Assembly (NCBI RefSeq): GCF_900103545.1
Contig: NZ_FNHH01000001.1
Coordinates: 1 to 64,000, forward strand
DNA from: Daejeonella rubra
GTDB lineage: Bacteria > Bacteroidota > Bacteroidia > Sphingobacteriales > Sphingobacteriaceae
DNA: 64,000 nucleotides
Reading direction: 5' to 3'
Under the pieces are notes generated by a model. That model ran no database searches. It saw nothing but the letters and a program-made list of their open reading frames with translations, and was not told the DNA's origin. Position numbers and translations under genes: made by a program. Shown piece by piece: positions 1-6,505 of this stretch; the first letter of the stretch is position 1, and each line of letters opens with the position of its first letter.

Positions 1-2
1 GT

Positions 3-518
3 TTAATTACAGATGCCTATTCACATAAAATAGTGGGATATCATTTAGCCCAGACCCTGGAAAGTGTGGAAACTATAAAAGCTTTACATATGGCAATGAA
101 TCAACTGCCAAATCAATTACAGGCAACACTTATCCATCATTCAGATAGAGGTGTGCAATACTGCAGTGAAAACTACATAAAACAATTACAGAACAGAGGT
201 ATTAAAATCAGCATGACTGAAAATGGAGATCCATTGGAAAATGCTATTGCTGAACGGATCAACGGCATACTCAAGTCTGAATATCTCAAACATTATCAGA
301 CTAAAACAATTCAAGAGGCTACCGAGCTACTTGACTTAGCAGTAAAACTATACAATCAAGATAGACCGCACTTCAGTATTGGATTACTTACACCAGAAAA
401 AGTTCATTCAGAAGAACTTCTTGTGGAAAAATTATGGAAAAACTATTATAACAAAAATGCTAAAATTGTAAACCCAATTCAGGACAACAAAAAACCTGTA
501 AACATATTTCAGGATTAA
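3..518 (+). CDS. IS3-family transposase (OrfB, DDE integrase core), 5' end missing
   Basis: This is the C-terminal part of the DDE transposase that cuts and joins IS ends; the frame is open from base 3, so the start lies upstream. The integrase-core (rve) motifs are present. The first Asp is in LITDAYSHKIVGY (codon at 12-14), the second in HHSDRGVQY (codon at 144-146) and the Glu in NAIAERING (codon at 252-254). The last two are separated by 35 residues, the D-35-E spacing of the IS3 family. The last codons run into subterminal repeats of the element. In IS3 elements the full product is usually made by frameshifting from an upstream orfA, which is not visible here. No internal stop is seen, so this part looks intact. 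Confidence 0.9.
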   Translation, partial: LITDAYSHKIVGYHLAQTLESVETIKALHMAMNQLPNQLQATLIHHSDRGVQYCSENYIKQLQNRGIKISMTENGDPLENAIAERINGILKSEYLKHYQTKTIQEATELLDLAVKLYNQDRPHFSIGLLTPEKVHSEELLVEKLWKNYYNKNAKIVNPIQDNKKPVNIFQD

Positions 519-545
519 ATCAAAACCTGTAAACTTTTTTTAGGA
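467..545 (+). repeat. Three phased subterminal repeats of the IS right end
   Basis: TGTAAAC-n5-TT(C/T)AGGA occurs three times, at 467-484, 497-514 and 528-545, with starts 30 and 31 bp apart. The last copy abuts the presumed terminus and the first two overlap the end of the transposase gene. The even spacing (about three helical turns) suggests binding sites for transposase or host protein on one DNA face. That role is inferred. Confidence 0.6.
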
Positions 546-599
546 CGATACAGATCAATTAAAACTGAAATCATCCCGCTCCTGCCGCGGGAGAGGGCA

Positions 600-629
600 C
601 TTACTTTTCCCTTCAGCTGGAAAAGTAAG
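600..629. repeat. Hairpin repeat, dispersed family copy 1
   Basis: CTTACTTTTCC (600-610) and GGAAAAGTAAG (619-629) form a perfect 11-bp stem around an 8-base loop and are followed by CAAAAGAG. The layout resembles the hairpin at 8442-8458, which is followed by AAACAAAAG. The two are probably diverged members of one intergenic repeat type. Confidence 0.55.
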
Positions 630-1146
630 CAAAAGAGCCGCGGCTTCCCGGTATTTCTTGTAAATCCACGCTTTATCCTATCGGTGTAATCCAAGCCGTG
701 TTTATGGTTTGAAATATATGAATGGATCTGCAACACTTCTCCGGATTACTTGAAGGCAGTTATTTATGATCGTTAATGCAAGGATAAAGCGCGCCTTTAC
801 TGCCAAATCCCAGGAGGCCGATCTCTGCATTCAGCAATACCGGTAATTTATGAACGGTTGTTACCCATCGCAAGTCCCAGCTACCATTCATATTAGATAA
901 ACGGTTCCGAAGGACGATTCTCCCGGTGTAAAACCGGGACAAGGTGCCAGCAAAATCAAAAAACAGATGCAGTTTCTTTCAAATAGTACTTTCGAGCATT
1001 TGATTTTGGGATCATACCCGGATGGCTTTCATATTTTGGTATCCCCCAAAAGCAGTCCAGCACTTGCGGGATTTTTTTGATGTGTGGTGGTCTTGTAGCA
1101 AAGGGCACCTAGGGATTGAGGTCCCGATTGCCATCGGGATTGGGTA

Positions 1147-1161
1147 CTTTTGGCCTTCAAA
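1147..1161 (-). repeat. Dispersed repeat, inverted match to 8444-8458
   Basis: CTTTTGGCCTTCAAA is the exact reverse complement of the 15-mer at 8444-8458. Both lie in non-coding, gene-free stretches flanking the same block of accessory genes. Confidence 0.5.
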
Positions 1162-1209
1162 CCTGAGCCGCCCTTTAGCGGCGAAAGCATGAACACCTTT
1201 AAAAAACAA

Positions 1210-1248
1210 TAAAAAAAATAAAAAATCCGCTACTTGTAGGTAGCGGAT
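1210..1248 (-). terminator. Rho-independent terminator of the small lipoprotein gene
   Basis: ATCCGCTAC (1225-1233) pairs perfectly with GTAGCGGAT (1240-1248) around a 6-base loop. Read on the minus strand the stem is followed by a U-run (the A-tract at 1210-1225). It begins about 20 bp past the stop codon at 1270. Confidence 0.8.
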
Positions 1249-1269
1249 CTTCTATAAATAAAGTTCTGA

Positions 1270-1467
1270 TTAGTGTTTTACTGAATCAGTTTTAGCTTCA
1301 GCAGTAGAGTCAACAGTATCGATTTGTGCTTCTAAAGAATCAGTAGTCATTTCTGCTACAGAATCAATAGTGTCAGTAGTAGCTTCTTCAGTTTTGTTTG
1401 AGTTACAAGCAGCAACTGATAAAGTGATAGCTAAAGCTAAGAAACCGAATTTGAATAAGTTTTTCAT
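1270..1467 (-). CDS. Small acidic lipoprotein, function unknown
   Basis: A 65-residue protein with a signal peptide (MKNLFKFGFLALAITLSVA) and a lipobox-like VAAC, giving lipidated Cys21. The mature part is about 44 residues, low in complexity and rich in Thr, Asp, Glu, Ser and Ala, with recurring TD(S/T) and D(T/S)V motifs and no predicted globular domain. It should be membrane-anchored and exposed in the periplasm or at the surface. A strong terminator follows it, so it is probably transcribed alone. Short acidic lipoproteins of this kind are common in Sphingobacteriaceae without known function; a role as a flexible spacer or in cation binding would be guesswork. I recognise no family. Confidence 0.7.
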   Translation of the reverse strand: MKNLFKFGFLALAITLSVAACNSNKTEEATTDTIDSVAEMTTDSLEAQIDTVDSTAEAKTDSVKH

Positions 1468-1874
1468 GTTTAATTATTTAAGTATATACGGTGTTAATAC
1501 TCGAATTTTAAAAAAGTAACCCATTTTTTAAAAAAAATAATTAATTATTAATTGCATTTATATTAAATTATTTTGTCAGTTACCTGATAATCAATGCCAC
1601 ATAAAAATTAAAAGCAGCTGAAAGATATTTGATAGATATCATTTATTTTTAATTATGGGAGTCTGGAGACTCCTCCTTTTAGAAATCACTGGAACGCTGC
1701 GCTCTACAGTTGGGGATGTCTGGAGAGTGCTCAATATTTCGTTTTCTGTCTTTCGTTTAGCATCTCTGCTTTTTGCGGGACAAAGGTAATTTGACATTAC
1801 AGAGATTAGAAGCTCAATGCTGTTTGGTTTTACAAACAAAATCCACAGGATCATTCAATTTGTTATCTTCACCT
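1468..1874. other. Intergenic region with FNR-like box and short hairpin
   Basis: A 407-bp stretch between divergent genes. It is A+T-rich up to about 1650. It then has a perfect 7-bp hairpin (GGAGTCT at 1658-1664, AGACTCC at 1667-1673) and a more G+C-rich segment to about 1790 in which GTCTGGAGA recurs, which looks like a degenerate repeat. A 71-codon minus-strand frame at 1639-1854 has no protein-like character. Confidence 0.4.
1629..1642. promoter_or_regulatory. FNR-like box (one mismatch)
   Basis: TTGATAGATATCAT matches the E. coli FNR consensus TTGAT-N4-ATCAA at 9 of 10 positions. It lies about 168 bp upstream of the small lipoprotein gene (minus) and about 240 bp upstream of the Crp/Fnr-type gene (plus). 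A single one-mismatch box can arise by chance in A+T-rich DNA, so it stands mainly with the other boxes in the window. Confidence 0.3.
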
Positions 1875-2441
1875 ATGGATTATCATGATTTTTTAAACAA
1901 ATTCCATCAAATCTCTAAAAGGGATTATGAATTAATTGCAGATAGTTTAACCAATTGCCATGCAAAACGAAACGAACTGATTGTAGCTGAAGGGGATATT
2001 ACCAGGGATCTGTATTTTGTTTATGAAGGAACACAGATCTCTTGTTATAATCATGATGGAACAGAGCGTGTGATGTCATTTCACTACCCGCAATCCTTAA
2101 TGGGTCTTCCGGATAGTTTTTATAATCAGCAACCCACTCAATATTATATCCGTGCGCTTACTGACAGCAGCTATGGGGCTATTTCATTTCGGCGCCTGGA
2201 GGAATTATTTGATGAGTCGCAGGCTATTGAAAGGCTATTCCGTAAAATGACAGAGGCTAAATTCTGCGGACTGGTAACCAGGCACAGAGAATTTCATACC
2301 TGTACAATTGAAGAACGCGTTAAAAATTTCGTAGCACGGAGCCCTCATATTTTGCACATGGTTCCGCATAAGTACATCGCCAGTTACCTGAATATTGATG
2401 CCACCAATTTCAGCAAGATTTATAACTCCATCCGGATTTAA
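1875..2441 (+). CDS. Crp/Fnr-family transcriptional regulator
   Basis: A 188-residue cytoplasmic regulator. Residues about 15-110 form the cyclic-nucleotide-binding-type beta barrel (ELIVAEGDITRDLYFVYEG). A helical linker follows, then a C-terminal helix-turn-helix around HKYIASYLNIDATNFSKIY. I start at the ATG at 1875 because MDYHDFLNKF is the usual beginning in this Bacteroidota subfamily; the frame stays open upstream to 1773. The recognition helix lacks the E-x3-R pattern of FNR, and there is no N-terminal cysteine cluster, so O2 sensing by a 4Fe-4S cluster is not indicated. Such proteins usually regulate adjacent genes; the candidate here is the alpha/beta hydrolase 65 bp downstream. The target is unknown. 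Confidence 0.85.
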   Translation: MDYHDFLNKFHQISKRDYELIADSLTNCHAKRNELIVAEGDITRDLYFVYEGTQISCYNHDGTERVMSFHYPQSLMGLPDSFYNQQPTQYYIRALTDSSYGAISFRRLEELFDESQAIERLFRKMTEAKFCGLVTRHREFHTCTIEERVKNFVARSPHILHMVPHKYIASYLNIDATNFSKIYNSIRI

Positions 2442-2506
2442 TTGTTGGTTTATACCAATAAATAACTTCAGTTAAGTCGGGAAATTTGCAGGCACACAGA
2501 TTTTTT

Positions 2507-3394
2507 ATGCAAACCTACAGCACATGCTATTTTAAGGATCCGGTACCTGATCATCAATTTATTAAACAATGGGTATCTAAACTCGAAGAGCTCAACAACA
2601 GGCAATATGAAAGGAACAATGTTCCAAATCACCTGGGCAATACTGTCGTTTGGAGCCTCAATAGTGATCGTACAACACTCCCTTTCCTTTTTATCTTTCC
2701 CGGCTTCAGAACCAGCAGCCTGTTTTGGGACCTCGATAATGGTTTACAGCTGATTGAAGACCGTTACAGGATCTATCTGGTAGAAACCAATGGACAGCCG
2801 ACGCTAAGCGATGGAAATACCCCGGATATAAAAACTTTGGATTATGGGCATTGGGCGGCTGAGGTTATCACACATTTTACCCCGGATAGGGTAAATGTTG
2901 CAGGCTCATCTTTCGGCGGATTGGTTTGCCTGAAGCTTGCTATTGCCGCCCCCGATAAGGTAGACCAAATATTCCTGCTTAATCCAGGCTGTTTTCAAGC
3001 ATTTTCATTGTCGCTGAAAAATCTGTTTTACAATCTGTTACCCATTGTGCAACCTTCCGTAAAAAATGTTAAACGTTTTCTGGATAAAGCGGTATTCTAT
3101 CCGCCTGCGCATTATTTACCTGAGGAGAGAATGCAAATGATCATAGATTATGAGGTTTTTGCACTTACCCGTCATGTGGATAAGGCTCAAAAACCTTATG
3201 CAATGAAAAAGGAAGAACTACAAAGGGTTGAAGCAGCTGTTCACCTGATTGTGGGTGAAAGGGATTTATTATTTCCCTACTTGCTGACTATAAAAGCAGC
3301 TGAACAGGGTTTGAAGAATTTGAAACGTGTGAATGTTCTGCCTGATACTGGCCATGGGATTGAAACTTTGAGGGAAGCACTTTTGAAGATATAA
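2507..3394 (+). CDS. Alpha/beta hydrolase
   Basis: A 295-residue protein with the alpha/beta hydrolase fold. An oxyanion-type segment (FIFPGFRTSSLFW) comes first. The nucleophile elbow GSSFGG puts the catalytic Ser at residue 135, an acid is likely in GERDLLFP (about Asp250), and His283 lies in DTGHGIETL. I start at the ATG at 2507; the upstream TTG at 2486 would add seven residues without family support. No signal peptide is seen, so it is probably cytoplasmic. It lies 65 bp downstream of a Crp/Fnr-type gene in the same direction and may be its target. Esters or thioesters are possible substrates; nothing indicates which. The stop codon lies at the edge of a short heptamer array. Confidence 0.8.
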   Translation: MQTYSTCYFKDPVPDHQFIKQWVSKLEELNNRQYERNNVPNHLGNTVVWSLNSDRTTLPFLFIFPGFRTSSLFWDLDNGLQLIEDRYRIYLVETNGQPTLSDGNTPDIKTLDYGHWAAEVITHFTPDRVNVAGSSFGGLVCLKLAIAAPDKVDQIFLLNPGCFQAFSLSLKNLFYNLLPIVQPSVKNVKRFLDKAVFYPPAHYLPEERMQMIIDYEVFALTRHVDKAQKPYAMKKEELQRVEAAVHLIVGERDLLFPYLLTIKAAEQGLKNLKRVNVLPDTGHGIETLREALLKI

Positions 3395-3413
3395 GCTTAA
3401 AGCTTAAAGTTTA
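3393..3413. repeat. Heptamer tandem array, three units
   Basis: AAGCTTA, AAGCTTA and AAGTTTA follow directly after one another. The first unit overlaps the stop codon of the alpha/beta hydrolase (3392-3394). It is a short relative of the longer heptamer arrays at 3781 and 4612. Confidence 0.6.
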
Positions 3414-3483
3414 TAACTGGGCAACTACCAACATTAAAGAAGGAGTAAATTTTATTAATTCATATTCAATTTTGGATACTTGT

Positions 3484-3735
3484 TTATTTTAAATTTCGCT
3501 CTTTTAAAAGATTTGCTAATTCCTGATTATTATAGTTCGACTTATTAATCAATTTATATGCAAGAAACAAAGGGATTAGTGTCAAAAATCCTATACTGTT
3601 TTTCACAACACTGTAAAATACAATCCCTACAAGAAATCCAATTAATACAGCATTAGTTATGGAAGTTGATTTCATTTTTTTTACTTCCTGTAACAATTCT
3701 TCGTCTGTTAATTCAGAGAGGTTTCTTTGTGTCAT
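3484..3735 (-). CDS. Small two-helix membrane protein, function unknown
   Basis: An 83-residue protein. An acidic/basic N-terminal helix (residues 1-22, ELTDEELLQEVKKMKS) is followed by two hydrophobic segments, about 27-45 and 48-62, and a charged tail (NNQELANLLKERNLK). This plan, a short cytoplasmic helix before a hairpin of two membrane helices, recurs in small Bacteroidota inner-membrane proteins often found near DHFR-like or integron-type cassettes. I know no function. It lies downstream of the DHFR-like gene on the same strand, separated by a heptamer array. Confidence 0.65.
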   Translation of the reverse strand: MTQRNLSELTDEELLQEVKKMKSTSITNAVLIGFLVGIVFYSVVKNSIGFLTLIPLFLAYKLINKSNYNNQELANLLKERNLK

Positions 3736-3780
3736 TTTCTTTGTTTGAGATATTATTTAGTCGGTATAGTCTTTTCATAA

Positions 3781-3856
3781 AGCTTTCTGCTTTCCACTTT
3801 ACGCTTTCAGCTTTAGCTTTCTGCTTTCAGCTTTCCACTTTCAGCTTTCCGCTTTT
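3781..3856. repeat. Heptamer tandem array, 11 units
   Basis: Eleven consecutive units of consensus (A/T/C)(G/A)CTTTC run without spacers; all are 7 bp except one 6-bp unit at 3816-3821. The array begins 45 bp before the start of the small membrane protein gene (minus) and extends into the 3' end of the DHFR-like gene. That gene's stop codon (3841-3843) and last codons lie in the array. Confidence 0.85.
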
Positions 3857-4413
3857 TCGTAGTGAAGTGCAATTACTCCACAAGAAAATGTTTTCGTTTC
3901 TATAAGATTCAGCTTAGTTGTTTCGGTTATACCTTTAAATAAGGGAATGCCCTGTCCAAGTAAAACTGGATTGACAAATAACCAAAACTCGTCGATTAGA
4001 CCTAGACTTAGTAATGAATGTGAAGCACTCGGACTTCCAAAAATCAATATATTTTTCCCCTCTTGTTTTTTTATTTTATTTATGTTGTCTGCAAGTTGAT
4101 CGCTAATAACTGTGGTGTTTTCAAGCCCTTTTTCACTAATTGTCCGTGATAAAACAACTTTTGAAACTTTTTTGTACCAGGCCGAATGTTCTTTGTCGTG
4201 TTTTGATGCGTTTGGCTGTTCAGCAGCAGTTGGCCAATAGCTCTGCATCATTTCATAAGTTACTCGTCCATAAAGTGCAGTATCGGCTTTGTCGGTTATA
4301 GTGGCAACAAAGTCAAAAATCTCATCGTCTAATTTTGCCCAGTTCAATTCTCCCTTTGGTCCTGCTACAAAACCGTCAAGTGAAGTATGCATAAAAAAAA
4401 TTAAACTTCTCAT
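3841..4413 (-). CDS. Dihydrofolate reductase-like (RibD C-terminal) family protein
   Basis: A 190-residue protein of the DHFR-like/RibD C-terminal superfamily of NAD(P)H-dependent reductases. Family landmarks are the N-terminal strand and substrate loop (FMHTSLDGFVAGP), LYGRVTYEMM, the nucleotide-binding segment GKNILIFGSPSASHSLL and the end motif LVNPVLLGQGIPLF. These stand-alone proteins (YyaP/YwjB type) rarely have an assigned substrate; general folate or pteridine reduction is possible. The length is normal. The last four residues (KAES) and the stop codon are encoded by the heptamer array at 3781-3856, so the array has grown into the gene or been recruited as its end. Confidence 0.85.
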   Translation of the reverse strand: MRSLIFFMHTSLDGFVAGPKGELNWAKLDDEIFDFVATITDKADTALYGRVTYEMMQSYWPTAAEQPNASKHDKEHSAWYKKVSKVVLSRTISEKGLENTTVISDQLADNINKIKKQEGKNILIFGSPSASHSLLSLGLIDEFWLFVNPVLLGQGIPLFKGITETTKLNLIETKTFSCGVIALHYEKAES

Positions 4414-4611
4414 TTTGTTATTTTTTTATTGTTTGTACTATTTTTCCGCTCGTTTTATTGTCGGTCGTTTAAGGATTGTAATTCGTCTTAGGGTTACTGC
4501 TAATTTATATATACTATTGATAAAAAACCACAAGCCCCCAAATCCAGTGGTATTGTGGCATATTTATTATCTTTTATTAAATATCCTCATTATCAGCAAA
4601 ATAAACCTTTA

Positions 4612-4688
4612 AGCCTTCTGCTTTCAGCTTTCTGCTTTGAGCTTTCCGCTTTCTCCTTTAACCTTTCTGCTTTAGGCTTTTAGCTTTA
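4612..4688. repeat. Heptamer tandem array, 11 units
   Basis: Eleven uninterrupted 7-bp units related to AGCTTTC (AGCCTTC, TGCTTTC, AGCTTTC, TGCTTTG and so on to AGCTTTA). The last unit supplies the stop codon of the MFS transporter gene (4686-4688 on the minus strand). Unit sequence and copy number match the array at 3781. Confidence 0.85.
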
Positions 4689-5981
4689 ATCTCCCTCCTC
4701 CCTCATCATCTTCCTCGACCCCAGCAAAGCCAGCAGCGTTAGTCCCGCAGCGATGGTCAGATAATAGCCCACATAGGCAAGTCCGTAATTCTGCGCCAGG
4801 GTGGTGGCTAAATAGGGGGTGAGGGATGCGCCCAAAATCCCGGCAAGGGTAAAGGCCAGTGAAGCGCCGGTATAACGTACGGGTGCCGGAAAGATGCCTG
4901 CCAGCGCGGTACCTATTGGTCCGTAGCTAAGACCCATCAGGAACATGCCCAGCGACAGGAATACTCCTGTAAGGAACGTATTGCCGGCTATAAATATGAA
5001 GGCGAAGAAAAGTCCGAATAACATGATCCCGATAGTGGCTGCAACAAGCATTCTATTGCGTCCGTATTTATCTGCCAGCAGGGCAGATAGGGGGATTCCC
5101 AATCCAAAGAAAAGCATAGAGATCATTTGCAGGATCAGGAAATCGCTTTTAGTGTAATTGAGTGTTGTTGTACCCCAGCTCAAGGTAAATACGGTCATTA
5201 AATAAAACAGCAGGAAGGTGGTGATCGTAGCCAGCGTACCAAGGGTAATGGCTTTAGTATGTTTTGTAAACACATCCTTTACCGGCATTTTTGATTGCTG
5301 CTTATTGTCGACGATCTTCATGAAATCAGGCGTTTCGGTAATTTTTAATCGCACATACAGTCCCACAAATACGAGCAGGGCACTGGCTATGAAAGGTATC
5401 CGCCAGCCGTAGTTGATAAAGTCGCTTTCACTCATGGTTCTGCTCAGTATAAAAAATGAGCCTGTAGATAAAAGGAAGCCTATAGGCGCGCCTAATTGCG
5501 GAAACATACCATACCAGGCTTTTTTGTGAGGTGGGGCATTTTCTGTTGCCAGTAATACCGCCCCTCCCCATTCGCCGCCCAGGCCTAATCCCTGTCCGAA
5601 ACGAAATACGGCCAGCAATATCGGCGCAGCAATGCCAATAGAGGCATAGCCCGGCAAGAGTCCGATGGCGACAGTTGATGGCCCCATCGTCATAAGTGCT
5701 GCAACAAGCGTTGCCTTACGTCCCTTACGGTCACCGAAATGCCCGAATAGCGCAGCACCCAATGGTCGTGCAAAAAAGGCCAGTGCAAAAGTAGCGAGCG
5801 ACTCGAGTGTAGCCATAGCCGGATCTGAAGCCGAGAAAAATAATTTGGGAAATACCAGCACCGCGGCAGTGGCATAAATGTAAAAATCAAAAAACTCAAT
5901 GGTGGTGCCGATGAGGCTCGCTGCTAGTATACGGCGCACCGGATTTACGGGGATAGCTTGTTGGGTCATAGACCCAAACAT
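4686..5981 (-). CDS. MFS transporter, metabolite:H+ symporter type
   Basis: A 431-residue inner-membrane transporter with 12 predicted helices, of the metabolite:H+ symporter branch (ShiA/ProP-like) of the major facilitator superfamily. The N-terminal signature IEFFDFYIYATAA and the loop 2-3 motif GHFGDRKGRK are clear, and an equivalent loop LLADKYGRNRM occurs in the second half. Relatives carry organic acids or compatible solutes with protons; the substrate here is not evident. Met1 or Met5 (MTQQ) could be the start. The gene is visibly more G+C-rich than its neighbours, which suggests different ancestry. It stands alone between a heptamer array that supplies its stop codon and the divergent topB region. 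Confidence 0.85.
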   Translation of the reverse strand: MFGSMTQQAIPVNPVRRILAASLIGTTIEFFDFYIYATAAVLVFPKLFFSASDPAMATLESLATFALAFFARPLGAALFGHFGDRKGRKATLVAALMTMGPSTVAIGLLPGYASIGIAAPILLAVFRFGQGLGLGGEWGGAVLLATENAPPHKKAWYGMFPQLGAPIGFLLSTGSFFILSRTMSESDFINYGWRIPFIASALLVFVGLYVRLKITETPDFMKIVDNKQQSKMPVKDVFTKHTKAITLGTLATITTFLLFYLMTVFTLSWGTTTLNYTKSDFLILQMISMLFFGLGIPLSALLADKYGRNRMLVAATIGIMLFGLFFAFIFIAGNTFLTGVFLSLGMFLMGLSYGPIGTALAGIFPAPVRYTGASLAFTLAGILGASLTPYLATTLAQNYGLAYVGYYLTIAAGLTLLALLGSRKMMREEGD

Positions 5982-6153
5982 AGGAAATTTGAGTTTATTT
6001 TTATCTGCACTCTACATGCGACAGGGTAATATTTTTTTTGGGTTAATTCAGGTTTTTTAAATCAGTTCAGGCAGGATTACCAACTTAGACTGTATAATCA
6101 GTTTAGGAATTATTAACCAATCTGTATAGCTATTTCAGGACGAGACAAACACC

Positions 6154-6261
6154 ATACCTTCAAGGTACCAAGTTCGTACCATGTTCGTACCTTCTTTGTA
6201 CAATAGTGCTCTCCAGTAGCCTTAAATGGGGTGTTCTACGAACAAGGTACGAAGGAGGTAC
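6154..6261. repeat. Inverted pair of 11-bp-phased GTAC repeats
   Basis: In the left arm, ATAC at 6154 and GTAC at 6165, 6176, 6187 and 6198 are exactly 11 bp apart, mostly inside GTTCGTACC-type units. In the right arm, CTAC at 6236 and GTAC at 6247 and 6258 show the same phase in the opposite orientation (GGTACGAA-type units). The arms are separated by about 34 bp and are largely complementary, so a long imperfect hairpin is possible. One unit is close to one helical turn. Confidence 0.8.
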
Positions 6262-6391
6262 AAACAAAACCTAATATTGGTCTATTTTAACAGGTTAAAG
6301 CAACCAAACAGATCATTCTGGTCAGAATTTTGCCGGGCTTTGATTTTTCTAATGTATGAGCCTTTACTCCACACCTTATAAATAACAAACC

Positions 6392-6426
6392 ACTTATCAC
6401 TTACAACTTATCACTTACAACTTAAA
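6392..6426. repeat. Heptamer tandem array, five units
   Basis: ACTTATC, ACTTACA, ACTTATC, ACTTACA and ACTTAAA follow one another without spacers and end about 80 bp before topB. The period matches the other heptamer arrays, although the unit differs. Confidence 0.7.
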
Positions 6427-6505
6427 ACCCCACCTTCTTCTTTTTCAACAAACTTGCTGTCAGCTGCCTTATTTTCCTACTTTCGTCAAGTCCAAATTCA
6501 AAACC

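Larger units (their letters stand above)
1..552 (+). mobile_element. IS3-family insertion sequence, right part only
   Basis: The window opens inside a transposase gene and the element continues to its presumed right end. The transposase reading frame stops at 518. It is followed by subterminal repeats and the sequence TTTAGGACGATACA, which ends in the CA dinucleotide usual for IS3-family termini at about 552. The left end lies outside the window, so the inverted repeat cannot be paired here and the exact end is inferred. The DNA beyond it is non-coding. Confidence 0.7.
553..1206. other. Non-coding, decayed region with hairpin repeats
   Basis: No reading frame here has recognisable protein character; the few open frames are short and random-looking. 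The stretch is more G+C-rich than its surroundings. It holds a perfect 11-bp hairpin (600-629), CCGCGG-containing palindromes, a hairpin TCCCGAT/ATCGGGA near 1122-1140, and a segment at 1147-1161 that recurs inverted at 8444-8458. It is best read as repeat and mobile-element debris next to the IS. Confidence 0.5.
5982..6505. other. Divergent intergenic region with two repeat arrays
   Basis: The 524 bp between the MFS gene (minus) and topB (plus) contain no credible coding frame. They hold the 11-bp-phased GTAC array (6154-6261) and a heptamer array (6392-6426), and otherwise A+T-rich DNA that must include both promoters. Confidence 0.5.

Noticed and set aside
515..1209. Three short minus-strand open frames of 60-73 codons
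   Set aside because: Compositions are random-looking, they overlap hairpin repeats and there is no start context or family likeness.
1639..1854. 71-codon minus-strand frame upstream of the Crp/Fnr gene
   Set aside because: It overlaps a hairpin, has no protein-like pattern and sits in the control region of a real gene.
3781..4688. Heptamer arrays as a CRISPR array
   Set aside because: Units are 7 bp and directly adjacent with no unique spacers, and no cas gene is near.
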